A DNA stretch of 64,000 bases, taken from positions 2,108,001 through 2,172,000 of the forward strand of contig JBAOHZ010000009.1 of the NCBI GenBank assembly GCA_037045225.1, read 5' to 3'. The notes below the pieces were generated by a model. The model worked only from the letters and a program-made list of their open reading frames with translations, had not been told where the DNA came from and ran no database searches. The stretch's first letter is position 1. Every line of letters starts with the position of its first letter. This DNA is from Nitrospira sp. (GTDB taxonomy: Bacteria > Nitrospirota > Nitrospiria > Nitrospirales > Nitrospiraceae). The position numbers were made by a program, and so were the translations under genes. Below, piece after piece: positions 1 through 8,703 of the stretch.

Positions 1-469
1 GGTCAATGATTCGGCGCCGAGCCACCTCAAGTTCTGCGACGGCCGTCGAGCGGGATTGGAGGGCGACCAGGTCTTTGTCTCGTGCCGCCAGCTGTTGCTC
101 AAGTGTTCCAATGCGTTGACGAGCCTGTCCTAACTCGTGAGTCGTGGCCGCTAATTGCCCAGTTAGTTTCTCGCGCTCAGGGCCTAACCGTCTCAATTCT
201 ACGAGTTCCGCCTCCTTGGCACTCAGCAATTGATCATAGGATGCGGCGGCGGGTTCGCTCTGTCGATCGCCAAGCCGGCTTTCGAGGTCGCGAATCCGGT
301 CGTGGAATTCCCCAAGGGTCGCCAGTAACTGCTCACGCTCCTGTTGGAGGGCTAGGAGCTTCGCCTCAGTCGATGAGGATTGCGTTGCCAGGGTTTGCGC
401 GTAGGTGACGGGAACAGATTGTGCGATGAGGGAATTGAGAATGATGAGCGTCCAAATAGCTCGTCTCAT
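1..469 (-). CDS. Secreted coiled-coil protein, 5' part only (runs off left edge)
   Basis: The gene starts with ATG at 469 and stays open to the left edge, giving 156 visible codons. Residues 1-24 form a signal peptide (hydrophobic core, likely cleavage after VTYA), so the protein should be exported. From about residue 36 on it is a continuous heptad-rich coiled coil. Its repeat phrase (QLAARDKDLVALQS) closely matches the repeat of the OmpA-type lipoprotein encoded just upstream (QLAAKDHELAGLKN), so the two look like paralogues. No lipobox is seen and the C-terminus is outside the window, so it is unknown whether it also ends in an OmpA domain. Function is not known. Confidence 0.75.
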   Translation of the reverse strand, partial: MRRAIWTLIILNSLIAQSVPVTYAQTLATQSSSTEAKLLALQQEREQLLATLGEFHDRIRDLESRLGDRQSEPAAASYDQLLSAKEAELVELRRLGPEREKLTGQLAATTHELGQARQRIGTLEQQLAARDKDLVALQSRSTAVAELEVARRRIID

Positions 470-641
470 ACGATCTCTCCCTGGCGACTGGGCGCAGCTA
501 ATGTGGGGTGCCTGAGGTCGGCAGTCATCCAAGGAAATCCAGACGGGGCAGCGGGGAGAGACGACTGAAACCGAACTGACGGATGGGGATCAGTCGGTGT
601 GAACACTGCGTGCCTAGTAAATAGGTGGTACAAGATGCACG

Positions 642-680
642 CCCCAAGAACACGCATAGTACTTTAGCGTGTTCTTGGGG
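642..680. terminator. Perfect 14-bp hairpin between two coiled-coil protein genes
   Basis: The arms CCCCAAGAACACGC and GCGTGTTCTTGGGG pair perfectly around an 11-nt loop. It lies 36 bp after the stop of the OmpA lipoprotein gene and upstream of the next minus-strand gene. No T-tract follows on either strand, so it may slow transcription or protect a 3' end rather than act as a classic intrinsic terminator. Confidence 0.5.
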
Positions 681-715
681 TAGATGCAAGTCGACAGGGC
701 CGAGCAGGTTGTTCG

Positions 716-1918
716 TTATTGGCCGACGACGATCTCGACGCGCCGGTTTTTCTGCCGACCTTCGGCGGTTGCGTTACTGGCAATCGGCCGGCTGTCCGCA
801 TGCCCCGTCGCGTCAATTTTTGCCGCCGCCATGCCGCCGTCGGTCAACGCTTGACGTGCACTTTCGGCGCGGGCTTGAGAGAGTTCGAGGTTCGTCGGAT
901 ACGTCTTCGCCAGTCTTCCCTTGATCGGCACGTTATCGGTGTGGCCGACCACATGGATCGAACGATCAGGATACTGCTTCAACACGCTGCCGATACGGTG
1001 CAGAACATCCGCCCCACCCGGCTTGAGCGTGGCTTCCCCGGAGTCGAACAGCAAAGTGGTGGCCAGTCCGAGCGTGAGTTGGTCGCCCAACTGCTTCATC
1101 GTGACGTTGCCTTTAGCCACTTCAGCCTGCAACAGTTTCGAGAGATCATCTTTTGCCTCGGCCAGGCTGGTTTTGTGTTGATCCAACGCACCTTTGAGGT
1201 TGGCCATTTCGTGATCTCGGCGCCCGAGCTCGCTTTCGAGGTCTGATGCTCGCTGTTTGGCCGCGGCAAGATCTGCGACAAGTTTCTCACGGTCGCTCGC
1301 TGCGTTTTTTAGGCCTGCCAGTTCGTGGTCCTTGGCGGCCAGCTGTCGCTCCAATTCGGTAATCCGTTGTTTGGCCTGCGCCAGCTCGGACGAAAGGCGA
1401 TCTCGGTCGGCCGCATTTCCTTTCAGTCCGGTCAGTTCCCGATCCTTCGAGGACAGCTGTCCCTGGAGCGCCGCCAATTGTGTGGCTAAGTGGTCCTTCT
1501 CACCGACGCCACTTCTCAGGGCTGCCAGTTCCTGATCCTTCGCCGACAGTTGCCGTTCGGCCGTAGACAGTTGATTGGCCAGCCGGTCCTTGTCGCCGGA
1601 GGTCGTCCGAAGCGCGGCTAATTCCTGATCGCGTTGGCTGAGTTGAGCGTCAAGCCCAGCGGCTCGAGTCTTCGCCTGATCCAGTTCGCCGGTGAGCGAG
1701 GAGCGAAGCCGGGCCAGCTCCGCATCGCGGTTGGCGTTCTGTTGCTCAAGGTCTGCTATCCTGGCATCGCGCGGATCGGGCTTCGGCGGGAGTGGCTTCG
1801 CGACAGCCTTCATTTCATTTAACGCCCGGCTTGCGGTGTCATTGGGTGCCTGTGGCGTGGTGCAGGCGGTAAGCAGCAAGGCGCTCACTACCAGGGGAAT
1901 GATGCGAGAGTCGGTCAT
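716..1918 (-). CDS. OmpA-family lipoprotein with long coiled coil
   Basis: The product has 400 residues. A lipobox (LLTAC, Cys19) marks it as a lipoprotein. Residues about 45-270 form a coiled coil built from repeated units of roughly 28 residues around a core like QLAAKDHELAGLK. Residues about 285-400 are an OmpA/MotB-type peptidoglycan-binding domain, with the GHTDNVPI stretch and the RQKNRRVEI end that hold the usual Asp and Arg contacts to diaminopimelate. By family knowledge it would tether the outer membrane to peptidoglycan over a long spacer. A good ribosome site (AGGAGGATTCC) precedes the ATG. The next gene downstream shares its repeat unit. Confidence 0.9.
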   Translation of the reverse strand: MTDSRIIPLVVSALLLTACTTPQAPNDTASRALNEMKAVAKPLPPKPDPRDARIADLEQQNANRDAELARLRSSLTGELDQAKTRAAGLDAQLSQRDQELAALRTTSGDKDRLANQLSTAERQLSAKDQELAALRSGVGEKDHLATQLAALQGQLSSKDRELTGLKGNAADRDRLSSELAQAKQRITELERQLAAKDHELAGLKNAASDREKLVADLAAAKQRASDLESELGRRDHEMANLKGALDQHKTSLAEAKDDLSKLLQAEVAKGNVTMKQLGDQLTLGLATTLLFDSGEATLKPGGADVLHRIGSVLKQYPDRSIHVVGHTDNVPIKGRLAKTYPTNLELSQARAESARQALTDGGMAAAKIDATGHADSRPIASNATAEGRQKNRRVEIVVGQ

Positions 1919-1989
1919 GGAATCCTCCTTTGAAAGCCGCGAGGTTGCGGAACGTGCATGCGGTGTCCACCAACCGTGAGGAAACGGGG

Positions 1990-2415
1990 TCAGTGACGTT
2001 GATTCTTTAAGAGATCTCGGATTTCTGTCAGGAGCACTTCTTCCTTGGGCGGGGCAGGCGGCGGCCCGGGCGGGGTCGCTTTCTTAAAACGGTTCATTTG
2101 TTTGATGACCATGAAAATCACGAAGGCCAGAATAGTAAAGTCGAGCAGGGTCTGCAAAAAGACGCCGTAGTTAATGGTGGCGGCTCCGGCAGCTTTGGCT
2201 GCGGCCAGCGATTTTCCCTTGGCGTCCTCGGTCAACGGGATGAAGAGGCTTGAGAAGTCCACTTTTCCCATCAACAGGCCGATGGGGGGCATCAGGATAT
2301 CGCTGACGACGGATGAGACGATCTTTCCGAACGCCCCGCCGATGATAACTCCCACGGCCATATCGAGCACATTGCCCTTGACGGCAAACTCCTTAAATTC
2401 ACTCATCATGCCCAT
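1990..2415 (-). CDS. mscL: Large-conductance mechanosensitive channel MscL
   Basis: The 141-residue protein has the MscL N-terminal signature (KEFAVKGNVLDMAVGVIIG), a first membrane helix at about residues 15-40 and a second at about 80-105, followed by a proline-rich linker and a short helical tail. The length is typical (about 136 in E. coli). It forms the inner-membrane pore that opens under hypo-osmotic stress. Three Met codons lie close together (MGMM). The strong site AAGGAGG, 7 nt upstream of the first, supports the start used here. Confidence 0.95.
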   Translation of the reverse strand: MGMMSEFKEFAVKGNVLDMAVGVIIGGAFGKIVSSVVSDILMPPIGLLMGKVDFSSLFIPLTEDAKGKSLAAAKAAGAATINYGVFLQTLLDFTILAFVIFMVIKQMNRFKKATPPGPPPAPPKEEVLLTEIRDLLKNQRH

Positions 2416-2465
2416 CGCACCACCTCCTTGTGTGAACCAAATGTGTGTGGCCCCTGGTTCGGACC

Positions 2466-3578
2466 CTACTGTTTCCGGCTGGTGTCGAAGCTGTATCCCA
2501 GCGTGATCAGATAGAGATTGTCGGTATCCGACACGCCCGGTGGGGGGTTCTTGTTATACCGCATGGTCCACTGAAACCCGCTGACCAACCCTCCCCACAC
2601 TTTGAACCGCAATCCGGTGTCGGCCGTTACGTAGAGGTCTTTCGAATTGGCCAACGACTGAAACCCTTCCTGGAAGTGGTACAGGCTGACCTGATCGCCG
2701 CCCCAGAGCGGCCAATTCCATTTCACGGCCCATCGACCGCGAGTGCTGGACTTATCATCGGCGAGTTTAAAATCTTCGTTGAAGTAGGCGGCGCCGGCTT
2801 CCGCCCAGAGGGTCATGTCTTTGAAGACACCGGCCAGGTCACCGCGATCGAGGAATTGATAGCCGGGGCCCGTGGCAAGCGCCGTGCGCAGTTTGAGATC
2901 TTGAAAGGTATCTTGTTCGAAGTAGGCGGACGCGAACCAATACAACCGCTTCGAAAGGAAGAAGTCAAGTTTGATGGTGCCGCGGCTGTTTCTCACGATG
3001 AGGGCTTGGGCGTTATCGCCGTAGATATAGCGTCCCAGGATCGTCAGGCGAAGCGATTCGCTGCGGGCAGAGAGTTCGCCCAGTAAACTGCCGTTCCGCA
3101 AGTGGCTGTTGCCGGTCGTTTGCGAGAACCCGGCCTGGACGGCGCCGGTATAGATGACGGAAGGTTGGTTCATTCCCACTACCGTATCGAGCGGAATCGC
3201 CATGGATGTTCCGGTCGGCGCAACCTTCAGGAGCATGCTCCCAGGTTCGGCAGATTGTGCGGTGCCGACCACCGTCGTGCCTTCTTTGAGCATAAACGGC
3301 ACAGGACGATTGACGGTGAGCTTGGCCACGTTCGGCCACATGACTTTGACGATGTCCTCTCCGGCGGTCGGTCCGAAACTGGTCTTGATGTGCAATTCGT
3401 CCGCGACCATGCCAAGGACTTGGCCATAGATCACCGTTCCGTCCTTGAGAGTGACGGCATCCAGGGGCGTCGCCGTGGGCGCCGTGTCCGCTGAGGTCGG
3501 AGGTTCAGCTCGCGCAATGGAGGTCGCGAGCGTCATGACCAAAAGCGCAAAAAAGAGGGATCCGAGTCGGCGTATCAT
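2466..3578 (-). CDS. DUF481-type outer-membrane beta-barrel protein
   Basis: The product has 370 residues. The start used is the ATG in front of a clear signal peptide (MIRRLGSLFFALLVMTLA...), supported by the site AAGGAGAACCTGC; the frame stays open further upstream but that part looks non-coding. After the signal peptide comes a region resembling small beta-rich LSm/SH3-like domains (VTLKDGTVIYGQVLG). From about residue 165 on there is a DUF481-like domain with alternating hydrophobic strands and aromatic residues, ending in YSFDTSRKQ, as in outer-membrane barrels. Function is unknown; DUF481 proteins are often called salt-stress-induced outer-membrane proteins. Confidence 0.82.
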   Translation of the reverse strand: MIRRLGSLFFALLVMTLATSIARAEPPTSADTAPTATPLDAVTLKDGTVIYGQVLGMVADELHIKTSFGPTAGEDIVKVMWPNVAKLTVNRPVPFMLKEGTTVVGTAQSAEPGSMLLKVAPTGTSMAIPLDTVVGMNQPSVIYTGAVQAGFSQTTGNSHLRNGSLLGELSARSESLRLTILGRYIYGDNAQALIVRNSRGTIKLDFFLSKRLYWFASAYFEQDTFQDLKLRTALATGPGYQFLDRGDLAGVFKDMTLWAEAGAAYFNEDFKLADDKSSTRGRWAVKWNWPLWGGDQVSLYHFQEGFQSLANSKDLYVTADTGLRFKVWGGLVSGFQWTMRYNKNPPPGVSDTDNLYLITLGYSFDTSRKQ

Positions 3579-3948
3579 GCAGGTTCTCCTTCTGGGTCTT
3601 GTATAGGGCATGCGCACAGTGGCCGTGCGCTCAGTAAGGAACGTTCGCGATGTATAATTGATTCTGCTTAGGAGGTCAACAGTTTGATGTGCGAAACGTT
3701 CTCCGTGGTGGTTCGGTCTGGTGCGTAGTCGAACGCTCGGCGTTATGTTGCTCCGGGATGAATGACTCGCTTTGTCGCGTATACGTAGATATTCGTCTGT
3801 CATGAGTGACCGAAATGTGTCCGCTGGGGATCAGCTGGTGCAGGGGTGCAGTGTGCAATGCGACACCGGCGCGGATTCGGATCGTACGTCGGGCTTGAGG
3901 CGAACAGGTGCCACGAAGAATGAGTGGTATGGGTTCGGCGTGGGTGTG
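3579..3948. other. Intergenic region of about 370 bp
   Basis: This stretch lies between the orphan LuxR-type gene and the DUF481 gene, both on the minus strand. It carries short open frames on both strands, but none with a convincing ribosome site or protein-like composition. It presumably contains the promoter of the DUF481 gene; I could not pick out a clear one. Confidence 0.4.
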
Positions 3949-4263
3949 TCATTTGAGGCTGGCCAGTTTCCGCGCCCCTTTGGGGTGTTGAGTCCTCCGT
4001 ACGATAGCAGAGGGGGTCGGATGTGTCGACGAAACTTGCAGAATCCCCTCAAGCAGTGCCAGGCGGAGTAGTTGTGCCGAGTTAGATGCACGGAATTTCC
4101 GCAACAGATTGGCGCGGTGTGATTCTACCGTTTTGGGGGCGATCTGGAGCCGGGCGGCAATTTCGTGACTCGTCAGGCCGGCCCAAATGTGATTCAGTAT
4201 TTCGCGTTCCCGCACGGTTGGCTCATCGGGGCGTGGGTGTGAAAGGGTTACGAACTTGTTCAT
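3949..4263 (-). CDS. Orphan LuxR-type HTH regulator
   Basis: The protein has 104 residues and is little more than a LuxR/NarL DNA-binding domain: residues about 15-75 contain REREILNHIWAGLTSHEIA and the recognition-helix region KTVESHRANLLRKF. There is no receiver or ligand-binding domain, so it must be controlled by its amount or by a partner. A strong ribosome site (AAGGAGGAGAG) precedes the ATG. Upstream lie a candidate sigma-54 promoter and a repeat cluster, and beyond them a sigma-54 activator gene, which suggests, without proof, that the activator controls it. Confidence 0.85.
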   Translation of the reverse strand: MNKFVTLSHPRPDEPTVREREILNHIWAGLTSHEIAARLQIAPKTVESHRANLLRKFRASNSAQLLRLALLEGILQVSSTHPTPSAIVRRTQHPKGARKLASLK

Positions 4264-4349
4264 CTCTCCTCCTTGGGTTTACTTCGAGACGTAGGGTGTG
4301 TCGGGGATCTCCACAGTGTGGTTCGCCGCGCTGTTCGCGGGCACCTACT

Positions 4350-4365
4350 ATCAAGCTTTGTGCCA
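4350..4365 (-). promoter_or_regulatory. Candidate sigma-54 (-24/-12) promoter for the LuxR-type gene
   Basis: Read on the minus strand the sequence is TGGCACAAAGCTTGAT. It fits the consensus TGGCAC-N5-TTGC except that the final C of the -12 element is A. Spacing between the two elements is correct. It lies about 87 bp before the LuxR-type start codon and points toward it. Seen by eye only. Confidence 0.45.
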
Positions 4366-4464
4366 AGATCGGTACAGATTGCCTCGGGCGCGATCAGATG
4401 CGCCCACGTGCGTGAGGACCCTTAGGCATCTGGCATGAGAGCGCAGTGGTGAGACGACCGCAGG

Positions 4465-4491
4465 TGTCTCGCACTGTCTCGCACGAGACAG
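4465..4491. promoter_or_regulatory. Phased repeats, possible enhancer site
   Basis: Two direct copies of TGTCTCGCA, 10 bp apart (one helical turn), are followed by an inverted half (CGAGACAG), so the right part forms a near-perfect dyad CTGTCTCG-TG-CGAGACAG on the minus strand. It sits about 100-130 bp upstream of the candidate sigma-54 promoter, the usual place for enhancer-binding-protein sites, and just past the end of such a protein's gene. Confidence 0.45.
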
Positions 4492-4521
4492 CCATGGAAC
4501 AAGTTGTGGCGGCGAGGAGAA

Positions 4522-6318
4522 TTACTCGGTTGGGAGACCGAGTTCATTTAGGCGGCGGTAGAAGGTGGCGCGACTCATTCCCAGGAGGCGTGCGGCCTTG
4601 GTCCTGTTCCCACGAGCTTGTCCAAGAGCGGCCGCAAATCGACTGCGCTCGTCTTCTGGCCTGACTGTTTCGGAGGGAGCATCGGATGGTCTCTGTCGAA
4701 GTTCCGGCGGAAGGTCCGTGGCGTCGAGTGTGTCCCCTTTGCAATGAATCATCGCGCACTCGATCGTGCTCTTGAGCTCCCGCACATTGCCGGGCCAGTG
4801 ATAGTCCATCAGCGTGGCCAGCGCGGCCGGGCCGGCCCGATGGATGGCTTTTCCCATACTGGCCCGTCCCTCGCTGAGGAACGAGGTGACGAGGAGGGGA
4901 ATATCTTCTTTTCGCTCCCTGAGCGGCGGGAGCTGGATCCGTGCGACTCGAATCCGGTAGAGCAAGTCGGCGCGGAAGGTGCCTTTCGCGACATCCTGGC
5001 TCAAATTGTGGTGAGTGGCCGTCAACACCCGCACGTTGACTTTTCTCGGTTTGGTCTCACCCAGTCGCGTGACTTCTTTCTCTTGCAGCACACGAAGTAG
5101 GTGGGTTTGGACGGTGTGGGGAATATCGCCGATCTCATCGAGAAACAAGACGCCGCCCTGGGCGGCCTCGAAGAGTCCTTGCTGGTCGTCGATCGCTCCG
5201 GTAAACGCGCCCTTCTTGTGGCCGAACAATTGGCTGCCCAAGAGCGAATCGGTGAGTCCTGCGCAATTAGCCGCGATGAACGGGCCTGTTCGCCGGGCAC
5301 TCGCTTGGTGGAGCGCACGCGCGACTAATTCTTTGCCCGTCCCGGTCTCCCCCTCGATCAGAACGGTTGCGTCGACACGGGCCAAATCCTGGATCTGTTC
5401 ATAGATCTGGGACATGACGCTGCTTTTGCCGACCAGATCGTGGTAGTGCGCCTTCAGCTCCAGCAGACGTCGGAGATGGTGGACGTCGGTCATGTCGTGG
5501 AGGAACAGGATTTTGATTCCCGTGTCTCGCGGGTCGTCTTGCACTTCGATGTCGAGCCACAGGTGCCGCCCGGTTTGGGTCTCAATGCGACACCGGACTC
5601 GTTCCCGCGCGGATGCGGGTTGCCGCAGCATCGATTGCAGGGCCAGCCGGTCGCCTTTTGTGAGCCGCAGCAGAGTGTCCCAACGGAGTTCATCGGGGTT
5701 GCTGGGTGTGGGTGTGTCCAGAAGGCGAGCTGCGGACGCACTGAGAAAGCGTACCTGCCCCTCCTGGTCGATCAGCAGAGTGGCGAGTCCAAGCTGCTGT
5801 AAAATGACGGCGACGTCATCCCGCGACCGCTCCATGTCTACTAGTTGCGTGGTGAGTTTCTGCTGGGTGCGCTGGTGCGCGCGATCGTGTTCGTGCTGCT
5901 GGAGGACCTGCTCACGTGCTCGCTGAAGAAGCGTGGCCTGTTGGTCATAGGTCGCCGTACTTCGCTGGATCAGTAAGAGGCGGCAGGAGTCTTGTCGTAG
6001 TGCCATGGCCTCAACGTGCCAGGGCTCGTCGGTTCCCCTTTGCTCGGTCCAAAAGCCCGAGCGCGTGATCGAGTCGCCGTCTATGCCCCAGGCCTCTGCG
6101 GCGTCGGCGAGGAAATTCTGGAGCACCGGTGTGCGCGCATCCACTGACAGCTGCAAGTTGTATTGGGCCTCCGGGTAGAGATGGAAGAGCCAGGCCGGTG
6201 GGTGTCCGATGATGCGGAACTGTGTGTCGGTCACGTGTTCGAGGACCGCAAATTGGAATCGCTCCAGGAGGGCTGCATACAGCCGGTCCGCCTCGGCTGG
6301 GCTTGTCTTATGCGCCAT
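4522..6318 (-). CDS. Sigma-54-dependent transcriptional activator (PAS-AAA+-Fis)
   Basis: The product has 598 residues from the ATG at 6318, which overlaps the end of the GTPase gene by 11 bp and suggests translational coupling. The first 150 residues are a sensor-like region of uncertain fold. A PAS-like domain follows at about 170-285 (LLIDQEGQVRFLSASAARLLD), then the AAA+ domain with Walker A GETGTGKE (323-330), the sigma-54 contact loop GAFTGA (370-375) and Walker B VLFLDEIGD (390-398). A Fis-type HTH ends the protein (NRTKAARLLGMSRATFYRRL). All hallmarks for remodelling sigma-54 RNA polymerase are intact. There is no receiver domain, so the signal is probably sensed directly. Confidence 0.93.
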   Translation of the reverse strand: MAHKTSPAEADRLYAALLERFQFAVLEHVTDTQFRIIGHPPAWLFHLYPEAQYNLQLSVDARTPVLQNFLADAAEAWGIDGDSITRSGFWTEQRGTDEPWHVEAMALRQDSCRLLLIQRSTATYDQQATLLQRAREQVLQQHEHDRAHQRTQQKLTTQLVDMERSRDDVAVILQQLGLATLLIDQEGQVRFLSASAARLLDTPTPSNPDELRWDTLLRLTKGDRLALQSMLRQPASARERVRCRIETQTGRHLWLDIEVQDDPRDTGIKILFLHDMTDVHHLRRLLELKAHYHDLVGKSSVMSQIYEQIQDLARVDATVLIEGETGTGKELVARALHQASARRTGPFIAANCAGLTDSLLGSQLFGHKKGAFTGAIDDQQGLFEAAQGGVLFLDEIGDIPHTVQTHLLRVLQEKEVTRLGETKPRKVNVRVLTATHHNLSQDVAKGTFRADLLYRIRVARIQLPPLRERKEDIPLLVTSFLSEGRASMGKAIHRAGPAALATLMDYHWPGNVRELKSTIECAMIHCKGDTLDATDLPPELRQRPSDAPSETVRPEDERSRFAAALGQARGNRTKAARLLGMSRATFYRRLNELGLPTE

Positions 6319-6844
6319 CGGTGCTCCCCGGGGAGGGTGTCGCTTGGGCAGTGAGCCGCATGGCACGCGTGAGCGCCGTGAACGCCTCTTCGACGCCCTG
6401 TCCTGTCTTCGCGCTGCTCAGGAGCACCGTCCAGCCACGTTGTGTCAACTGTGCGAGGTCTTGGTCGGTTATTTCCCAGTCCGATCGTCGGTCCAGTTTA
6501 TTGATGAGGACGACAAACGGCACCGGTCCGAGGGTCTCGAGGGCGGTCTGTTGGATCCGTGAGGCGATGTCCAGCGTGGCCCGCCGCATTCCGTCCAGGA
6601 CCAACAGGTATGCCGACGTTCCACGCAGATATGAGCGTCGCAGCTTTTGGAATTCGTCTTCTCCGTAGAGATCCCAAAGTACCAATGTGATGGGCTGGCC
6701 GTCCACGGTCATGGATTTTTTGTCGACTGTCACGCCGATGGTCGTCTGATACTGCTCAGAAAAACAACTGGTGACAAAGCGACGCACCAGACTGGTTTTT
6801 CCCACGGCAAAGGCGCCCAGCATGCAGATCTTCTTTTCGATCAT
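6308..6844 (-). CDS. Ras-like small GTPase
   Basis: The 178-residue protein has the full set of small-GTPase motifs: P-loop GAFAVGKTS (10-18), a Thr in the switch I position (YQTTIG), DLYG (58-61), NKLD (115-118) and SSAK (143-146). It belongs to the Rab/MglA-like prokaryotic Ras group rather than to translation GTPases. The residue after DLYG is Glu instead of the catalytic Gln of Ras, so intrinsic hydrolysis may be weak and dependent on a partner. It lies 12 bp after the membrane OmpA-like gene and overlaps the sigma-54 activator gene, so the three are probably one operon. Confidence 0.9.
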   Translation of the reverse strand: MIEKKICMLGAFAVGKTSLVRRFVTSCFSEQYQTTIGVTVDKKSMTVDGQPITLVLWDLYGEDEFQKLRRSYLRGTSAYLLVLDGMRRATLDIASRIQQTALETLGPVPFVVLINKLDRRSDWEITDQDLAQLTQRGWTVLLSSAKTGQGVEEAFTALTRAMRLTAQATPSPGSTDGA

Positions 6845-6856
6845 CTCAGGGGCATC

Positions 6857-8587
6857 TCACGGAGCGGGCCGGACGGTGGCCAGAAAAGACACGCGCCGGG
6901 CCTGCGACAGGGTGTCGGTGTGTTGGATGGCTGGAGGTTCAGATGCAGGGACGATCCCACGGGTGCGAAACGTGATCGCCGTAAAGGTTGTGGGATGGAT
7001 GGCTTCAAGGACGGTTTGAGCGCGACTCTCGCTCAAGCGTCTGTTCTGGTCTGACTGACCTAAGGCGTCGGTTTGGCCGATGACATCAATCGTCACTGCG
7101 GCGCCGGAGAAATGGGCCATCTCGTCCAGCTGATGCAGAAGTGTTGATATGTGACGCACCCCCTGAAGCTGTTCTGGTGATCGGATCGTGGCGGTTCCCT
7201 GTTCGAACAAAATCCAGACCCCTGCCATCCCTTGGGCCAATGCCTCAAGGGATTGAGTCACGACAGGGTGGTCGTCATATTCGGCGATGCCGGGGAGCAG
7301 GCGCGCCAGCGGCCGGCTCTGCCGGATCCACTCTGCGGTGGCTGTGCCGCTGACTGTCAGGCGCGTGCCTTTCACGGCCAGCTGGACGGTGTTCGGTGGG
7401 GACAGCACGAAGCCGGCTCGTTTGAGCGTGAAGGCCGGCTCGAGCGCGTAGTACGGGCTCCATTTGGAGTCAATGCGGTTCGAGGCCAGGCCACTGTCCT
7501 GCAAAAGCGCGTTCGGGTCAGCGGCCAACGGGTCCCGCAGTCCGGTGAGCACATACCGATTGTTCTCTGAATGCGTGGAAGTCACGACGAGCCCTGGTTC
7601 CGAGGCCAGCCGATCCAGATAGGAGTGCCAGTGTCGACGTTCTTGATAGGCCAACCATCCCCATGAAGCCGTTCCCGCTACAATGGCTGCCAGGAGCATC
7701 CACGCGATAGGGGCGATTCCGCGCCGGTGTGTTTCAAACTGAGTCCGCAGGCATTCTTCCAGCCGTGGTGTGGCACTGGCGAAGGCGGCTGCATCCCCGC
7801 TGAAACGCGCCAGCGCATCGGCATAGTCGACGTGTAGGTGGTTGAGCGTGTCTTGTAGATGAACGTGAAAGCTTTCCGGTGGTGTCCCGCGAATGACGGC
7901 TGCCAGGATTGCCTCTGGTCCCTGTTCGATCCAGACGGTCAGATCGCCGACTTGAAAGGTATTCAACCCCTGGTCGTCCGTTGCGCCGAAGGAATCCTGC
8001 ACGAAGCTGCGAATCGCCGACAACATGCCGGAGACCAGCGTCTGGTCTTGAACGGCCACCGAGTCGCCGGCGGCGTGCGCGAGCAGGAGGCCGGTCTGCG
8101 CGTGAATGAGAAAGACCTGCTCGACGCGATAACAGAGGGTGTGGAGCAGGACGATTTCGGCAAACGGTTTGCCGGTGCGGAGGGCCTCCAGCCGCCACTT
8201 CAGACTTCGGATCGAGAGGCTATGTTCGACGGTTTGATTCAGTGATTGCACCATGCTGCGCAAGGCATTGGCGATAGCTTGGCGGATCGCCGGCATCATG
8301 ATCGGGGCAATGGCCTCGACGATCATGTGGGGCTGCTTGCGCACGGACACACCCAGGGCTTCCGACACGTGAGGGGTCAGTGCATGGGTCAACCGGTGGT
8401 CGGCTTCTCCGCGCAGGGCAATCGCCTCGGGAAGGACGCGACTGAGATTGTGCGCAGTGAGATCGAGATGTTCGACTTGTGCTTGCAGTTGTTCCAGCCG
8501 CGATTGTTCGGGTGCGAGGAGGAGACTGCGTAGTTCGGCGTAGTCTTGTTCGCCGGCCGGCGTGACGGCTTTAGGTGTGTGCGCCAT
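6857..8587 (-). CDS. Membrane protein with GTPase-partner-like region and OmpA-like C-terminus
   Basis: The start is uncertain: ATG 8587 has the site GGAG and gives 576 residues; ATG 8656 and GTG 8689 are also in frame. Numbering here is from 8587. Residues about 15-145 are helical and probably cytoplasmic. Residues about 151-256 (VEQVFLIHAQTGLLLAHA ... LTVWIEQGPEAILAAVIRG) have the pattern of a Roadblock/longin-type sensor fold, which is a structural guess. One membrane helix follows at about 290-314. The C-terminal 110 residues are a divergent OmpA/MotB domain (VTIDVIGQTDALGQSDQNRRLSESRA). The layout would link a cytoplasmic GTPase to the periplasm. Function unknown. Confidence 0.82.
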   Translation of the reverse strand: MAHTPKAVTPAGEQDYAELRSLLLAPEQSRLEQLQAQVEHLDLTAHNLSRVLPEAIALRGEADHRLTHALTPHVSEALGVSVRKQPHMIVEAIAPIMMPAIRQAIANALRSMVQSLNQTVEHSLSIRSLKWRLEALRTGKPFAEIVLLHTLCYRVEQVFLIHAQTGLLLAHAAGDSVAVQDQTLVSGMLSAIRSFVQDSFGATDDQGLNTFQVGDLTVWIEQGPEAILAAVIRGTPPESFHVHLQDTLNHLHVDYADALARFSGDAAAFASATPRLEECLRTQFETHRRGIAPIAWMLLAAIVAGTASWGWLAYQERRHWHSYLDRLASEPGLVVTSTHSENNRYVLTGLRDPLAADPNALLQDSGLASNRIDSKWSPYYALEPAFTLKRAGFVLSPPNTVQLAVKGTRLTVSGTATAEWIRQSRPLARLLPGIAEYDDHPVVTQSLEALAQGMAGVWILFEQGTATIRSPEQLQGVRHISTLLHQLDEMAHFSGAAVTIDVIGQTDALGQSDQNRRLSESRAQTVLEAIHPTTFTAITFRTRGIVPASEPPAIQHTDTLSQARRVSFLATVRPAP

Positions 8588-8703
8588 CCCGTCTCCGTTG
8601 TTCGACGTAGAGAAAGCGGCCGACACCGTCTCTCGTCGTCGGGTGAACATGGGCATGCCCGGTCCGCGGGGCAGACCGGAGCGATCCACGTGTGGTGGCG
8701 GCG

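Noticed and set aside
2445..3086. Plus-strand 213-codon frame opposite the DUF481 gene
   Set aside because: The minus strand has signal peptide, ribosome site and domain; this frame has none.
3772..4071. Plus-strand 99-codon frame next to the LuxR-type gene
   Set aside because: It overlaps the end of the minus-strand regulator gene, is not protein-like and lacks a ribosome site.
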